Assembly: GCA_012959695.1 (NCBI GenBank)
Contig: DUCS01000006.1
Span: 96,705-160,704 of the forward strand
Source of the DNA: Cycloclasticus sp.
GTDB taxonomy: Bacteria > Pseudomonadota > Gammaproteobacteria > Methylococcales > Cycloclasticaceae
DNA length: 64,000 nt
Direction of reading: 5' to 3'
Shown in pieces: positions 56,234 through 64,000 of this stretch. Numbering within the stretch: the stretch's first letter is position 1; every line of letters begins with the position of its first letter. Below the pieces are notes generated by a model. The model saw only the letters and a program-made list of their open reading frames with translations, did not search any database and had not been told where the DNA came from. Made by a program: the position numbers and the translations under genes.

Positions 56234-57574
56234 AAATATCAGCCACTGTTGACCACCCAAATCCCCAGCTCCCGATTTTAAGCTACCGTTATACAAAGAA
56301 ACCAGCTCATTGACGACGGCTAAACCGATGCCGTGACCATGGGTTGATTCATCCGCGCGAATACCGCGTTGCAGTACATTATCAAGCTCGTTTTTTGCTA
56401 TTCCTGGCCCGTCATCTTCAATCATTATTTGGACGCCTTGTTTTGTAGCATCACTGCCGTTTTGAACACGAATGTAGACCTTCGAATTTGCCCACTTATA
56501 CGCGTTATCAAGTAAGTTACCAAACAGCTCAAACATATCGCCCTTCTCTGCATTGAACTTAATGGACTCATCAATGGTTGTTACAACGGTTAGTTGTTTA
56601 TCAAGATACACTTTGTCTAATGAGGTAATAATTTGCTGAGCAATGGGCTGAATTTGCAGGGGCAAGGCCAACGTTTGATGGCCTTTTGCCGCAGCCTTTT
56701 GCAATTGATAATCAACTAACTGGCGCATTTGTAAGGTTTGAGTTTCTAGCGTTTTAATGTCCGTCGTCGATAAGCTTTTTTGTCCATAGAGCCCCGTCAG
56801 AACAGATAACGGTGTTTTTAGGCTGTGCGCAAGGTCAGCGAGCGTGTTTCTGTAACGTTTTAGGTGTGTGCGTTCATTGTCAATTAACCTATTCAAGGTA
56901 TTTGCAATGTCCTTTAGCTCATCACTGTAGTGCGTCTCTAAGTGTTGCGCATGGCCTTGTTGTATTTTCTCAAGATCAAGCACGATATGCCGTAACGGTT
57001 GTAAGCTGATTCGTATAATAAAGTACTGAACGATAAGCAATAAAAGGCCAATGCCGCCTAACCATTGCCATAAAACAGAACGAAAACTTGCCACTTGATT
57101 ATCTAGGCTATCGCTAGATTCAATCACAACAAATTCAAAGCGACTGGATTGATTAAATGCGTTTTCTAAGATCGCTTTATAGTGCAATTCAATGCTGGGT
57201 CGCCCGGGTAATGAGCTACGCATAAACGTTTTCTGACCAGGGCTTAGGCTTTTAACCGAGTTTATTTGTTCGCCCGTTGATGAAGAGCTTCGCCAGACGA
57301 CCTCACCGTTAGTGTCAAAAATATAGGCGTACAAACCGGATGCCACTTGCATAAACCGTGGTTCAGACAAACCTGACGGCACCATCAAGCGATTATTTTT
57401 GCTCAGTTCTGCTTTTGCTAAAATGGCATACAGGTGGATTTGGAGTTGGTCATGTAAGGCTTGTTGAGCGCCTCTTTTGTACGCAGCATCCAATACAAAG
57501 GCGGCCAAGCTTAAAAAGCTAATTAAGACGATACTTGCAGAAATAAGCAGGCGAGATTGAATGCTGCTATTCAT
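56219..57574 (-). CDS. PhoQ-like sensor histidine kinase
   Basis: A 451-residue kinase: an N-terminal membrane helix, a periplasmic sensor region (about 30-165), a second helix (about 168-190), HAMP-like linker, the PhoQ-type phosphorylation box LADLAHSLKTPLSVL, and the ATPase domain with NLLDNAYKWA, IEDDGPGI and GHGIGLAVV. It presumably phosphorylates the regulator encoded 24 bases upstream. The signal may be divalent metals or envelope stress by analogy, which is inference. Confidence 0.92.
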   Translation of the reverse strand: MNSSIQSRLLISASIVLISFLSLAAFVLDAAYKRGAQQALHDQLQIHLYAILAKAELSKNNRLMVPSGLSEPRFMQVASGLYAYIFDTNGEVVWRSSSSTGEQINSVKSLSPGQKTFMRSSLPGRPSIELHYKAILENAFNQSSRFEFVVIESSDSLDNQVASFRSVLWQWLGGIGLLLLIVQYFIIRISLQPLRHIVLDLEKIQQGHAQHLETHYSDELKDIANTLNRLIDNERTHLKRYRNTLADLAHSLKTPLSVLTGLYGQKSLSTTDIKTLETQTLQMRQLVDYQLQKAAAKGHQTLALPLQIQPIAQQIITSLDKVYLDKQLTVVTTIDESIKFNAEKGDMFELFGNLLDNAYKWANSKVYIRVQNGSDATKQGVQIMIEDDGPGIAKNELDNVLQRGIRADESTHGHGIGLAVVNELVSLYNGSLKSGAGDLGGQQWLIFLPNR

Positions 57575-57598
57575 TGTTTATATCGGGTTGAATTCCGC

Positions 57599-58279
57599 TT
57601 AACTGTTAAGCGGAATGGAAAATCGATAGCCTCTTCCACGTAAGGTTTCTATAGGTTTATGCTGTTCTTCGGGGTCGAGTTTTTTTCGTAAGCGGCCAAC
57701 AAACACTTCAATCACATTACTGTCACGGTCAAAGTCTTGATCATAAATATGCTCGGTTATTTCAGTTTTAGAAATAACACGGCCTGAGTGCATCATCATG
57801 TATTCAAGCATTTTGTATTCGTAAGCAGTTAATTGAACAGGTGTTTCATTAACCAGTACTTGTTGCGCGTTAGTATCAAGGGTGATGGGGCCACAAACAA
57901 GTTGTGCCGTCGCCACGCCAGCTGACCGTCGTATCAAGGCGTTCATGCGTGCTAGCAATTCCTCGGTATGAAACGGTTTTACCAAATAATCATCCGCACC
58001 CGCCTCAAGCCCTTCTACCTTCTCTTCCCAGCGTGTTCTTGCGGTAAGAATCAGTATAGGGAACGTTAAGTCCTTAGCGCGTAGCTGTTTGATGACGTCC
58101 ATGCCGGATATATCGGGCAGGCCCAAATCCACAATGGCGATATCAATAGGAAATTCAGTACCAAAATACAAAGCGTCTTGGCCATTATCAACCGCATCAA
58201 CCGCGTAGCCCTTTTTGCTTAAACTGTTAACCAATTGTTGTTGCAGTGTTATGTCATCCTCGACAACCAGTACTCGCAT
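57599..58279 (-). CDS. PhoP-like response regulator (OmpR family)
   Basis: A 226-residue regulator: receiver domain with VEDD acidic pocket, phosphorylation site IAIVDLGLPD (Asp near residue 51), LILTAR and the switch lysine in YLVKPFHTEELLAR; winged helix with LTAYEYKMLEYMM and VFVGRLRKKLDPEE. It is the partner of the PhoQ-like kinase. A PepSY-domain gene lies 25 bases upstream, a frequent arrangement. Confidence 0.95.
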   Translation of the reverse strand: MRVLVVEDDITLQQQLVNSLSKKGYAVDAVDNGQDALYFGTEFPIDIAIVDLGLPDISGMDVIKQLRAKDLTFPILILTARTRWEEKVEGLEAGADDYLVKPFHTEELLARMNALIRRSAGVATAQLVCGPITLDTNAQQVLVNETPVQLTAYEYKMLEYMMMHSGRVISKTEITEHIYDQDFDRDSNVIEVFVGRLRKKLDPEEQHKPIETLRGRGYRFSIPLNS

Positions 58280-58303
58280 GATACGTCCTTTTGTCTGTAG
58301 AAT

Positions 58304-58594
58304 TTAGCGCTTAGCGTTAGGTCTAATACGAATTTTTTTAACATGACCTGTTTTAGTCAACACCTTAATAACATGTACCGGTTTACCATCTATATGCAAT
58401 GTTTCTGCACCTAAAACTTTTGCTTTTCTATTCTTTCGGATTCGGTTAACGGCTTGATCTAAGGTAATAACCTCGGCTTCAGCTAGAACAATACTGGTAT
58501 TGCAAGCAACAACCAGTGTTGTTGACGTTACATAAATAAGAGCAGCGAAAGCCAGCAGCTTGATTAAACGAATAAAAGAAAGTTGATTCATCAT
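58304..58594 (-). CDS. secreted PepSY-domain protein
   Basis: A 96-residue protein with a long N-terminal hydrophobic signal (to about residue 38) and one PepSY domain: ITLDQAVNRIRKNRKAKVLGAE, then HVIKVLTKTGHVKKIRIRP. It is basic and probably periplasmic. PepSY proteins beside PhoPQ-like systems are common and may tune the sensor. A neighbouring second ATG leaves the exact start open by one codon. Confidence 0.85.
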   Translation of the reverse strand: MMNQLSFIRLIKLLAFAALIYVTSTTLVVACNTSIVLAEAEVITLDQAVNRIRKNRKAKVLGAETLHIDGKPVHVIKVLTKTGHVKKIRIRPNAKR

Positions 58595-58645
58595 GTTAGT
58601 GATTAGTTTAATAGCGTCGTATGAATTCTAGCTGAATAATCAGAA

Positions 58646-59617
58646 TTAGAATATTTTATTCGCGTTCATCGATGTCAATGTTGCGGCAAATTCTGCCATC
58701 GCAACACCCATGCCTTTAGCCAGCTTCTCAAGAAAAGGTTGTTGAGCGGTGAAATCGACAATTTTTTCTTCGCCAATTTCATTTTTTGCTACCGATTCAA
58801 CATTGCCGATGGCGTCAGTTAAGCCCAGTTGAATACTTTCAGAGCCTGCCCAAACAAGGCCGCTAAATAGATCAGGGTTCTGTTTTAAACGATCACCACG
58901 CCCCGTCTTAACCGCTTGTATGAATTCTTGATGGATATCATTCAGCAAACTCTGCACGTGTGCTTGTTCACCCGGATTGACATCGGAAAATGGGTCTAAG
59001 AAACCCTTATGCTCACCCGCAGTATATAAGCGGCGTTCAACACCCAGTGTCTTCATCGCGTCTGTAAAACCAAAGCCGTTCATTACCACGCCGATAGAGC
59101 CGACAATACTGGACTCATTAACAAATATTTTATCGGCAGCAGAGGCGATAAAGTAACCACCCGATGCACACAAATCTTCAACCACGGCGTGAATAGGGAT
59201 ATCAGGGTATTCTTTTCTAATGTCACGAATCGCTTGGTAAACGTAGCTCGATTGTACTGGGCTACCACCGGGTGAATTTACACGCAAGATAATGCCCTTA
59301 GTATTCGGATCTTGTACCGCCTTGTTTAAACTTTTTATTATCATTCCTGCATCGGCTTCGCCGCCCGAAACAATAATTCCCTTCACATCAATAACAGCCG
59401 TGTGTGAGCCGCCAGCTATTTTTGAGACGCCGTTCATCGGCGACATAGCAAGGCTGCTGATAATGACAATGTAGGCCAAAAACAAAAGCTTAAAGAAAAT
59501 CCCCCAACGGCGGCTTCTCCTCTGTTCAACAACCGATGCCAACGCGACTTTTTCAAGTACAGAGCGTTGCCACTGTTGATCGTTTTGCTCAACTTTATCC
59601 TTTCCAAACAATGCCAT
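58646..59617 (-). CDS. sppA: S49 family peptidase (signal peptide peptidase SppA-like)
   Basis: A 323-residue inner-membrane peptidase: one N-terminal helix (about 40-60), VKGIIVSGGEADA, LRVNSPGGSPVQS, and the catalytic serine region DLCASGGYFIASAADKIF with IVGSIGVV. It degrades cleaved signal peptides. It follows the HAD gene by two bases. The order rne-rluC-HAD-sppA is that of Pseudomonas. Confidence 0.94.
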   Translation of the reverse strand: MALFGKDKVEQNDQQWQRSVLEKVALASVVEQRRSRRWGIFFKLLFLAYIVIISSLAMSPMNGVSKIAGGSHTAVIDVKGIIVSGGEADAGMIIKSLNKAVQDPNTKGIILRVNSPGGSPVQSSYVYQAIRDIRKEYPDIPIHAVVEDLCASGGYFIASAADKIFVNESSIVGSIGVVMNGFGFTDAMKTLGVERRLYTAGEHKGFLDPFSDVNPGEQAHVQSLLNDIHQEFIQAVKTGRGDRLKQNPDLFSGLVWAGSESIQLGLTDAIGNVESVAKNEIGEEKIVDFTAQQPFLEKLAKGMGVAMAEFAATLTSMNANKIF

Positions 59618-59619
59618 CG

Positions 59620-60264
59620 TTACCTCTTAAATAATTCCATTAAGTTGTTTATACACGCTAACGGCGCGTGCTGTTTAAGTTCTTCGTGAGAATGTGCCCC
59701 AGTCGTCACGCCAATGCTGGCAACACCCGCATTGTTAGCCATGATTAAATCGAGTGTTGAATCGCCAATCATGAGCGTTTTCTCGGGCTTGATGTTACTT
59801 TCTTCCATAATATCAAAAAGCATGTGTGGGCTGGGCTTAGATTTCATGGTGTCGGCACAGCGAAAATACTTAAAAAATGAACGAATGCCAGTGCCATCAA
59901 GCCCTCTGTCCAGACCTTGTCGCCCTTTTCCTGTGGCAATGGCTAATGTTTTATTCATTTTCTTTAAAGCCGTTAACGCGGGCATCACATCCAAGAATAA
60001 ATCATTGCCTGAACTGCCTTTTGCCAAATACCGTGTTCGGTACAACTCGACCATCGCCAGTTTATTGGCATCCGAGATAGCGGGAAAAAGCTGCAACATC
60101 GCTTCGGATAAGCTCAAGCCAATAATATCTTTACAGCTTCGTTCGTCAGGCTTAACTAAGTTCTGCTCTTCAGCTACGTGTCGAATGCAGTCAACAATCC
60201 AATCGATAGAATCAACCAAGGTTCCGTCCCAATCAAAAACGATTAAATCGTAGTCACGTATCAT
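59620..60264 (-). CDS. HAD-family phosphatase (Gph-like)
   Basis: A 214-residue HAD hydrolase with the nucleophile motif FDWDGTLVDSIDW, motif II IATGKG, the lysine in SKPSPHML and motif IV MIGDSTLDLIMA. It resembles phosphoglycolate phosphatases. Its stop is two bases from the next gene and its start overlaps rluC, so it belongs to that operon. The substrate is not determined by sequence. Confidence 0.93.
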   Translation of the reverse strand: MIRDYDLIVFDWDGTLVDSIDWIVDCIRHVAEEQNLVKPDERSCKDIIGLSLSEAMLQLFPAISDANKLAMVELYRTRYLAKGSSGNDLFLDVMPALTALKKMNKTLAIATGKGRQGLDRGLDGTGIRSFFKYFRCADTMKSKPSPHMLFDIMEESNIKPEKTLMIGDSTLDLIMANNAGVASIGVTTGAHSHEELKQHAPLACINNLMELFKR

Positions 60265-61199
60265 AATTGTTTTAAAAAGCTCTTTAGCTCGGCATCTAGT
60301 GGGGCTTCAAATGACATTTTTTCATCCGTTAAAGGGTGAATAAAGTTGAGTTTACTCGCATGTAAAAATAATCGTTTCAAACCATTTTCTCTGTATTGTT
60401 TATATTGAGAGGGGCTTGAATAGCGCTCGTCGCCGGCTATAGCGTGCCCCAAATGCTTGGCGTGCACCCTAATCTGATGTGTTCGCCCTGTCTTCGGTGA
60501 TGCGTAAACAAGTGTGGCGTTTTTATATGATTGGATTTTTTCGTACGTTGTTTCCGACTTTTTCCCTTCTGGATGCACACGAACGCGGTGTTCTCCACTG
60601 TCTAATGTTCGTTTTTCCAGCGGTGCTTTAACAGTAATTGATGCTTGGTGAATAACGCCACAGACTAAAGCCGTATACGTCTTATTGATGGTTCTGTTTC
60701 TCAATAAAGATTGTAGGCCGTTCAGCATTTTTCTATTTTTAGCAATCATTAAGCAACCCGAGGTTGCCTTATCAAGTCGATGTGCTAATTCAAGGTAGCG
60801 TTCATCAGGGCGTAAGAAACGTAAGGCATCAATAACACCATGATTGTTGGCAGTACCACCATGGACAGCTATGCCAGAGGGTTTATTAAGAACCAATAAA
60901 TCTTTATCTTCATGAATAATTCTTTTTTCTATGCTTTGAATCATCCATTTAGCGGGTTTTGATTCATCTTTTTCATCTATTCTTACTGGCGGAATCCTCA
61001 CTACATCATTGAGTTTCAGACGATAAACATTTTTTATCCGCCCTTTGTTAATACGCACCTCACCGCGACGGATAATTTTGTAAATATGGCCTTTTGGCAC
61101 ACCTTTGAGCTGACTCATTAAGAAATTATCAAGACGCTGCCCTTCTGAGTTCTCATCAACTTCGATATATCGAACTTGGTCATGTACCTGTGTTTTCAT
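60261..61199 (-). CDS. rluC: 23S rRNA pseudouridine synthase RluC
   Basis: A 312-residue enzyme with an N-terminal S4 RNA-binding domain (GQRLDNFLMSQLKGVPKGHIYKIIRRGEVRIN in parts), NKPSGIAVHGG and the catalytic aspartate in HRLDKATSGCL, plus TGRTHQIRVHAKHLGHAI. It modifies uridines 955, 2504 and 2580 (E. coli numbers). It is divergent from rne, as in many gammaproteobacteria. Confidence 0.96.
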   Translation of the reverse strand: MKTQVHDQVRYIEVDENSEGQRLDNFLMSQLKGVPKGHIYKIIRRGEVRINKGRIKNVYRLKLNDVVRIPPVRIDEKDESKPAKWMIQSIEKRIIHEDKDLLVLNKPSGIAVHGGTANNHGVIDALRFLRPDERYLELAHRLDKATSGCLMIAKNRKMLNGLQSLLRNRTINKTYTALVCGVIHQASITVKAPLEKRTLDSGEHRVRVHPEGKKSETTYEKIQSYKNATLVYASPKTGRTHQIRVHAKHLGHAIAGDERYSSPSQYKQYRENGLKRLFLHASKLNFIHPLTDEKMSFEAPLDAELKSFLKQL

Positions 61200-61226
61200 A
61201 AAATTTTAACTTTACAGCTTATCTGA

Positions 61227-61697
61227 TTGATGTTGTTAGATTTACTTGCTATAGTCAGAAGAGTTTAGTCGTCTTTAATGGCGTTACTAACTGATGGTAG
61301 TCATAATAACGGTTGTCTGATAGCAAGGCTATGCAAACGTTTAATTACTGTTCCCCAATGGGGATAAGTTTCGTTAAAGCGGAAGATTTTTTCCGTTTAA
61401 CTCAGCTTTACAAAGAATCTGAATGTATTGGTTTATACCGACATTCAAACGGGTTTTATTTGCTCGACCCAAGATGAGCGATTTTTAATTGCCCACAAAC
61501 AACAGGAATTTAATACGGACATTACAAAAAAAGATCGTTATAAAAAACTAACGCTTTTATGTCTGACCTCGTGAGAAATCAATATTTTTAAACAAACAAA
61601 ACAAATTTAAAGATAATCAAATAACAAATGAATCAACTTTCATCATCTCACAACCCTATTATTTCTGTGGACCGTGCGGCATCAGGAAAACAACACA
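61227..61697 (+). promoter_or_regulatory. rne promoter and long structured leader
   Basis: A -35 TTGATG (61227-61232) and an extended -10 TGC-TATAGT (61250-61255) are spaced by 17 bases. The leader of about 430 bases contains CCCC-AAT-GGGG near 61353 and CGGAA-GATTTT-TTCCG near 61380-61395, hairpins like those RNase E uses to sense and cut its own mRNA in E. coli. No other gene is visible in this stretch. Confidence 0.65.
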
Positions 61698-64000
61698 ATG
61701 AAAAGAATTTTAATCAATGCAACTCATGCCGAAGAGCTAAGAGTTGCACTAGTCGATGGACAAAAACTATATGACCTTGATATTGAGGTCCCAGAAAAAG
61801 AACAGAAAAAATCAAACATCTACAAAGGGCTTATTACCCGCGTAGAACGTAGTTTAGAAGCTGTTTTTGTTGACTATGGCGGAGACCGTCATGGCTTTCT
61901 TCCCTTTAAAGAAATCACCGGTCAAGCGATTGGGCTTGATACACACGTTATAAAAGACAAAAACCAGATTAAAGAAGGTCTGGAAATTGTTGTTCAAGTT
62001 GAAAAAGAAGAACGTGGCAACAAAGGCGCAGCCCTTACAACGCAAATAAGCTTAGCGGGCAGCTATTTGGTATTGATGCCTGACAACCCCGGTGCAGGTG
62101 GTATTTCACGCCGTATCGATGGCGACAATAGAACAGAGTTGCGTGAGGTTTTAAATCAACTAGATATTCCTGAAGATATTGGCCTTATCGTACGTACCGC
62201 AGGTGTTGGAAAATCCGCTGAAGAATTGCAATGGGATTTAAACTACCTAACGCAACTTTGGGACGCCATTAGCCGTGCATCAGAAGACCGCAAAGCGCCC
62301 TACTTAATCTTCCAAGAAAGTAACTTTGTTATACGTTCTATTCGTGATTACCTACGTGCAGACATAGATGAAGTGCTTATTGATAGCGTCGGGTCTTACA
62401 ACTTGGCTCATGATTTTATGCAGCAAATTATGCCGCAATATCTATCACGCGTTAAGTTATATGAAGACAGCGTGCCACTGTTTACCCGTTATCAAATAGA
62501 AAGCCAAATTGAAACAGCGTATGGCCGTGAAGTCCCTCTTCCATCGGGCGGCTCAATTGTTATTGATCCGACTGAAGCACTTACCTCAATCGACATCAAC
62601 TCCGCGCGAGCTACCAAAGGCGCAGATTTTGAAACCACCGCGCTTAATATTAATTTAGAAGCCGCAGACGAAGTTGCAAGGCAGTTACGTATCCGTGATA
62701 TGGGTGGCTTATTCGTTATCGACTTTATTGACATGGGGCCGAGTAAAAACCAACGCATGGTTGAGGCTCGCATAAAAGAAGCCATGAAGCACGATAGAGC
62801 GCGTATTCAATTCAGTAAAATATCTCGATTTGGCTTGCTTGAAATGTCACGTCAGCGCATTCACTCATCACTGACTGAATCAAGCTTGCCCGTGTGCCCG
62901 CGCTGCCATGGCCAAGGGACCATTCGTAGCGTTGAGTCGCTATCGCTTTCAATCATTCGTATTTTAGAAGAAGAAGCGATGAAAGAGCACACGGCAAGAG
63001 TTATTGTTCAAGTGCCTATTGACTGTGCAACCTTTGTCTTAAATGAAAAACGCTCGGAAGTTGAGCAAATAGAAAAGAGCCATAAGGTTTCAATTATTGT
63101 CGTGCCAAATAAGCACCTAGAAACGCCTCAGTATGAAATAGAACGAATTCGTACAAAAGACGTTAAGGACGACACAACTGCCAGCCATGAACGTGTTCCT
63201 CATGATGAAATACGCGAAGTTAAACCGTACAAACGAGACCCCGTTGAACAGCAAAAAGCCGTTGTACAAACCGTTGTGCCAGCCACGCAACGTCCAGTTC
63301 CCGCCGCTAAAGAAGAGGCTAAAACGGAAGGCTTCCTTAAGCGAATGTTCAATAAAATCATTCCATCGTCAACCGATGAAGTGAAAAAAGAACAACCTAA
63401 AAAAACCAGCAATAGGCGCCCGCAGCAAAATCGCCAGCAACGCCCAAAAGATGGTGAAGGTCAAAATAAAAATAGGAATAGAAACCGTAACAGAAACCGT
63501 AACCAGCAAAACCGTAATAAGGGTCAAGGACAGCAAAAGACGTCTGATAATAAACAACGTCAGGAGAAGCCCCATACGGAACAAAAAGAACTGGACAAAC
63601 AGCAACAGGTAGCACAAGGCAGTCCTGAAGCAGGTAAAACGGATGGCAATAACTCTTCGGACAAGCCAACACGCAGACGCAGAAGACCTCGTCGCTCACC
63701 GGCCAATCAAGAAAACAACGCCATTAAGGAAACCAGCGGTAATTCAACTGACACAACAGCAAATGATAATGAACCGGCAACTGCTATAGACAGCGTTAAA
63801 CCGGTTGTTGAGCAATCAGTTGAGCAAAAGCCGGTGGATAAAAAGGTCGCCGTAGAAAGCCAAGAGAAAGCAACCGCTGAAAAACCAAACGACGCTAAGG
63901 CTGATAGCGCGACAGAAAAAACAGGCGTGCGTCATCCACGCAGAAGGCGCCGTAATACGTCAGCAAAGCCTAAAGCAGACGTTGAGCAAACATCCAATAA
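61698..64000 (+). CDS. rne: ribonuclease E, 3' end cut by window
   Basis: The frame is open from the ATG at 61698 to the edge (at least 767 codons). [21 protein letters not shown], the S1 domain ([20 protein letters not shown] in parts), the catalytic region with [10 protein letters not shown] and the DFIDM acidic site, and the zinc-link cysteines in CPRCHGQG are diagnostic. From about residue 560 the protein becomes disordered and rich in Arg, Asn, Gln and Lys, including an NR dipeptide run (63465-63515), the usual scaffold region for RNA and degradosome partners. Confidence 0.96.
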   Translation, partial: MKRILINATHAEELRVALVDGQKLYDLDIEVPEKEQKKSNIYKGLITRVERSLEAVFVDYGGDRHGFLPFKEITGQAIGLDTHVIKDKNQIKEGLEIVVQVEKEERGNKGAALTTQISLAGSYLVLMPDNPGAGGISRRIDGDNRTELREVLNQLDIPEDIGLIVRTAGVGKSAEELQWDLNYLTQLWDAISRASEDRKAPYLIFQESNFVIRSIRDYLRADIDEVLIDSVGSYNLAHDFMQQIMPQYLSRVKLYEDSVPLFTRYQIESQIETAYGREVPLPSGGSIVIDPTEALTSIDINSARATKGADFETTALNINLEAADEVARQLRIRDMGGLFVIDFIDMGPSKNQRMVEARIKEAMKHDRARIQFSKISRFGLLEMSRQRIHSSLTESSLPVCPRCHGQGTIRSVESLSLSIIRILEEEAMKEHTARVIVQVPIDCATFVLNEKRSEVEQIEKSHKVSIIVVPNKHLETPQYEIERIRTKDVKDDTTASHERVPHDEIREVKPYKRDPVEQQKAVVQTVVPATQRPVPAAKEEAKTEGFLKRMFNKIIPSSTDEVKKEQPKKTSNRRPQQNRQQRPKDGEGQNKNRNRNRNRNRNQQNRNKGQGQQKTSDNKQRQEKPHTEQKELDKQQQVAQGSPEAGKTDGNNSSDKPTRRRRRPRRSPANQENNAIKETSGNSTDTTANDNEPATAIDSVKPVVEQSVEQKPVDKKVAVESQEKATAEKPNDAKADSATEKTGVRHPRRRRRNTSAKPKADVEQTSN

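Noticed and set aside
58621-58650. Further TCTAA/TTAGA operator near the S49 peptidase gene
   Set aside because: The half-sites are present but the spacing is far from six bases.

Overview
The window looks like chromosomal DNA of an aerobic marine-type gammaproteobacterium. It is moderately AT-rich, and it carries the housekeeping synteny ftsK-lolA-rarA, aat-bpt-infA-clpA-clpS, nudix-mnmA-purB and rne-rluC-HAD-S49 that is familiar from Pseudomonas and relatives. A complete copper membrane monooxygenase operon (pmoCAB type) embedded in acyl-CoA catabolism, with a full glyoxylate shunt, points to a hydrocarbon oxidiser such as Cycloclasticus-like bacteria rather than a methanotroph or nitrifier. 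That placement is inference; no database was searched.

Region 1 (1-12.5 kb, + strand) is one tightly packed operon, cut by the left edge. It encodes a BadI-like ring hydrolase, a PaaY-like hexapeptide protein, a catalytic/non-catalytic pair of acyl-CoA dehydrogenases (PimC/PimD type), a metallo-beta-lactamase-fold hydrolase, a non-catalytic/catalytic pair of MaoC-type hydratases, a PaaK-like acyl-CoA ligase, a biotin-dependent acyl-CoA carboxylase, a thiolase-fold protein that lacks the nucleophilic cysteine with its DUF35 partner, and another hotdog protein. The set looks like a pathway for a cyclic or branched carboxylic acid that ends in retro-aldol C-C cleavage, as in steroid side-chain degradation.

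Region 2 (12.7-24 kb) is a divergent leucine/isovalerate-type cluster: liuA, an acetyl-CoA acetyltransferase, liuB and liuD on the minus strand; a TetR regulator, liuC-like hydratase, acyl-CoA dehydrogenase, MaoC hydratase, CoA-transferase and a second crotonase on the plus strand. Region 3 (24-31.2 kb) is the electron and oxygenase block: etfB-etfA, ETF:quinone oxidoreductase, then pmoC, pmoA, pmoB and a membrane-anchored periplasmic protein with a possible copper histidine brace. A palindrome TCTAA-N6-TTAGA occurs twice between liuA and the TetR gene, once at the etfB promoter and once just upstream of pmoC. It suggests that one TetR regulator ties acyl-CoA degradation, ETF and the oxygenase into one regulon.

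Region 4 (31.2-43.7 kb) is housekeeping: a small lipoprotein, FKBP, a BON lipoprotein, rarA, lolA, ftsK, ald, trxB, and a compact N-degron module (aat, bpt, clpA, clpS) around infA. Region 5 (43.8-51.5 kb) is accessory: an orphan second pmoC with its own terminator, an ADP-ribosyltransferase-like protein, aceA and aceB with a divergent LysR regulator, a small membrane protein, a glutathione transferase and a DUF3010 protein. Region 6 (51.7-64 kb) is again mostly core: nudix hydrolase, mnmA, purB (with no hflD between them), two unfamiliar proteins, a PhoPQ-like two-component system with a PepSY protein, an S49 peptidase, a HAD phosphatase, rluC and the start of rne with a long structured leader. 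The rne gene runs off the right edge.

A coherent reading is that the oxygenase makes alcohols from short or branched alkanes. These would be oxidised to acyl-CoAs and degraded by regions 1 and 2, electrons would leave through ETF and ETF-QO, and the resulting acetyl-CoA would be assimilated by aceA/aceB.
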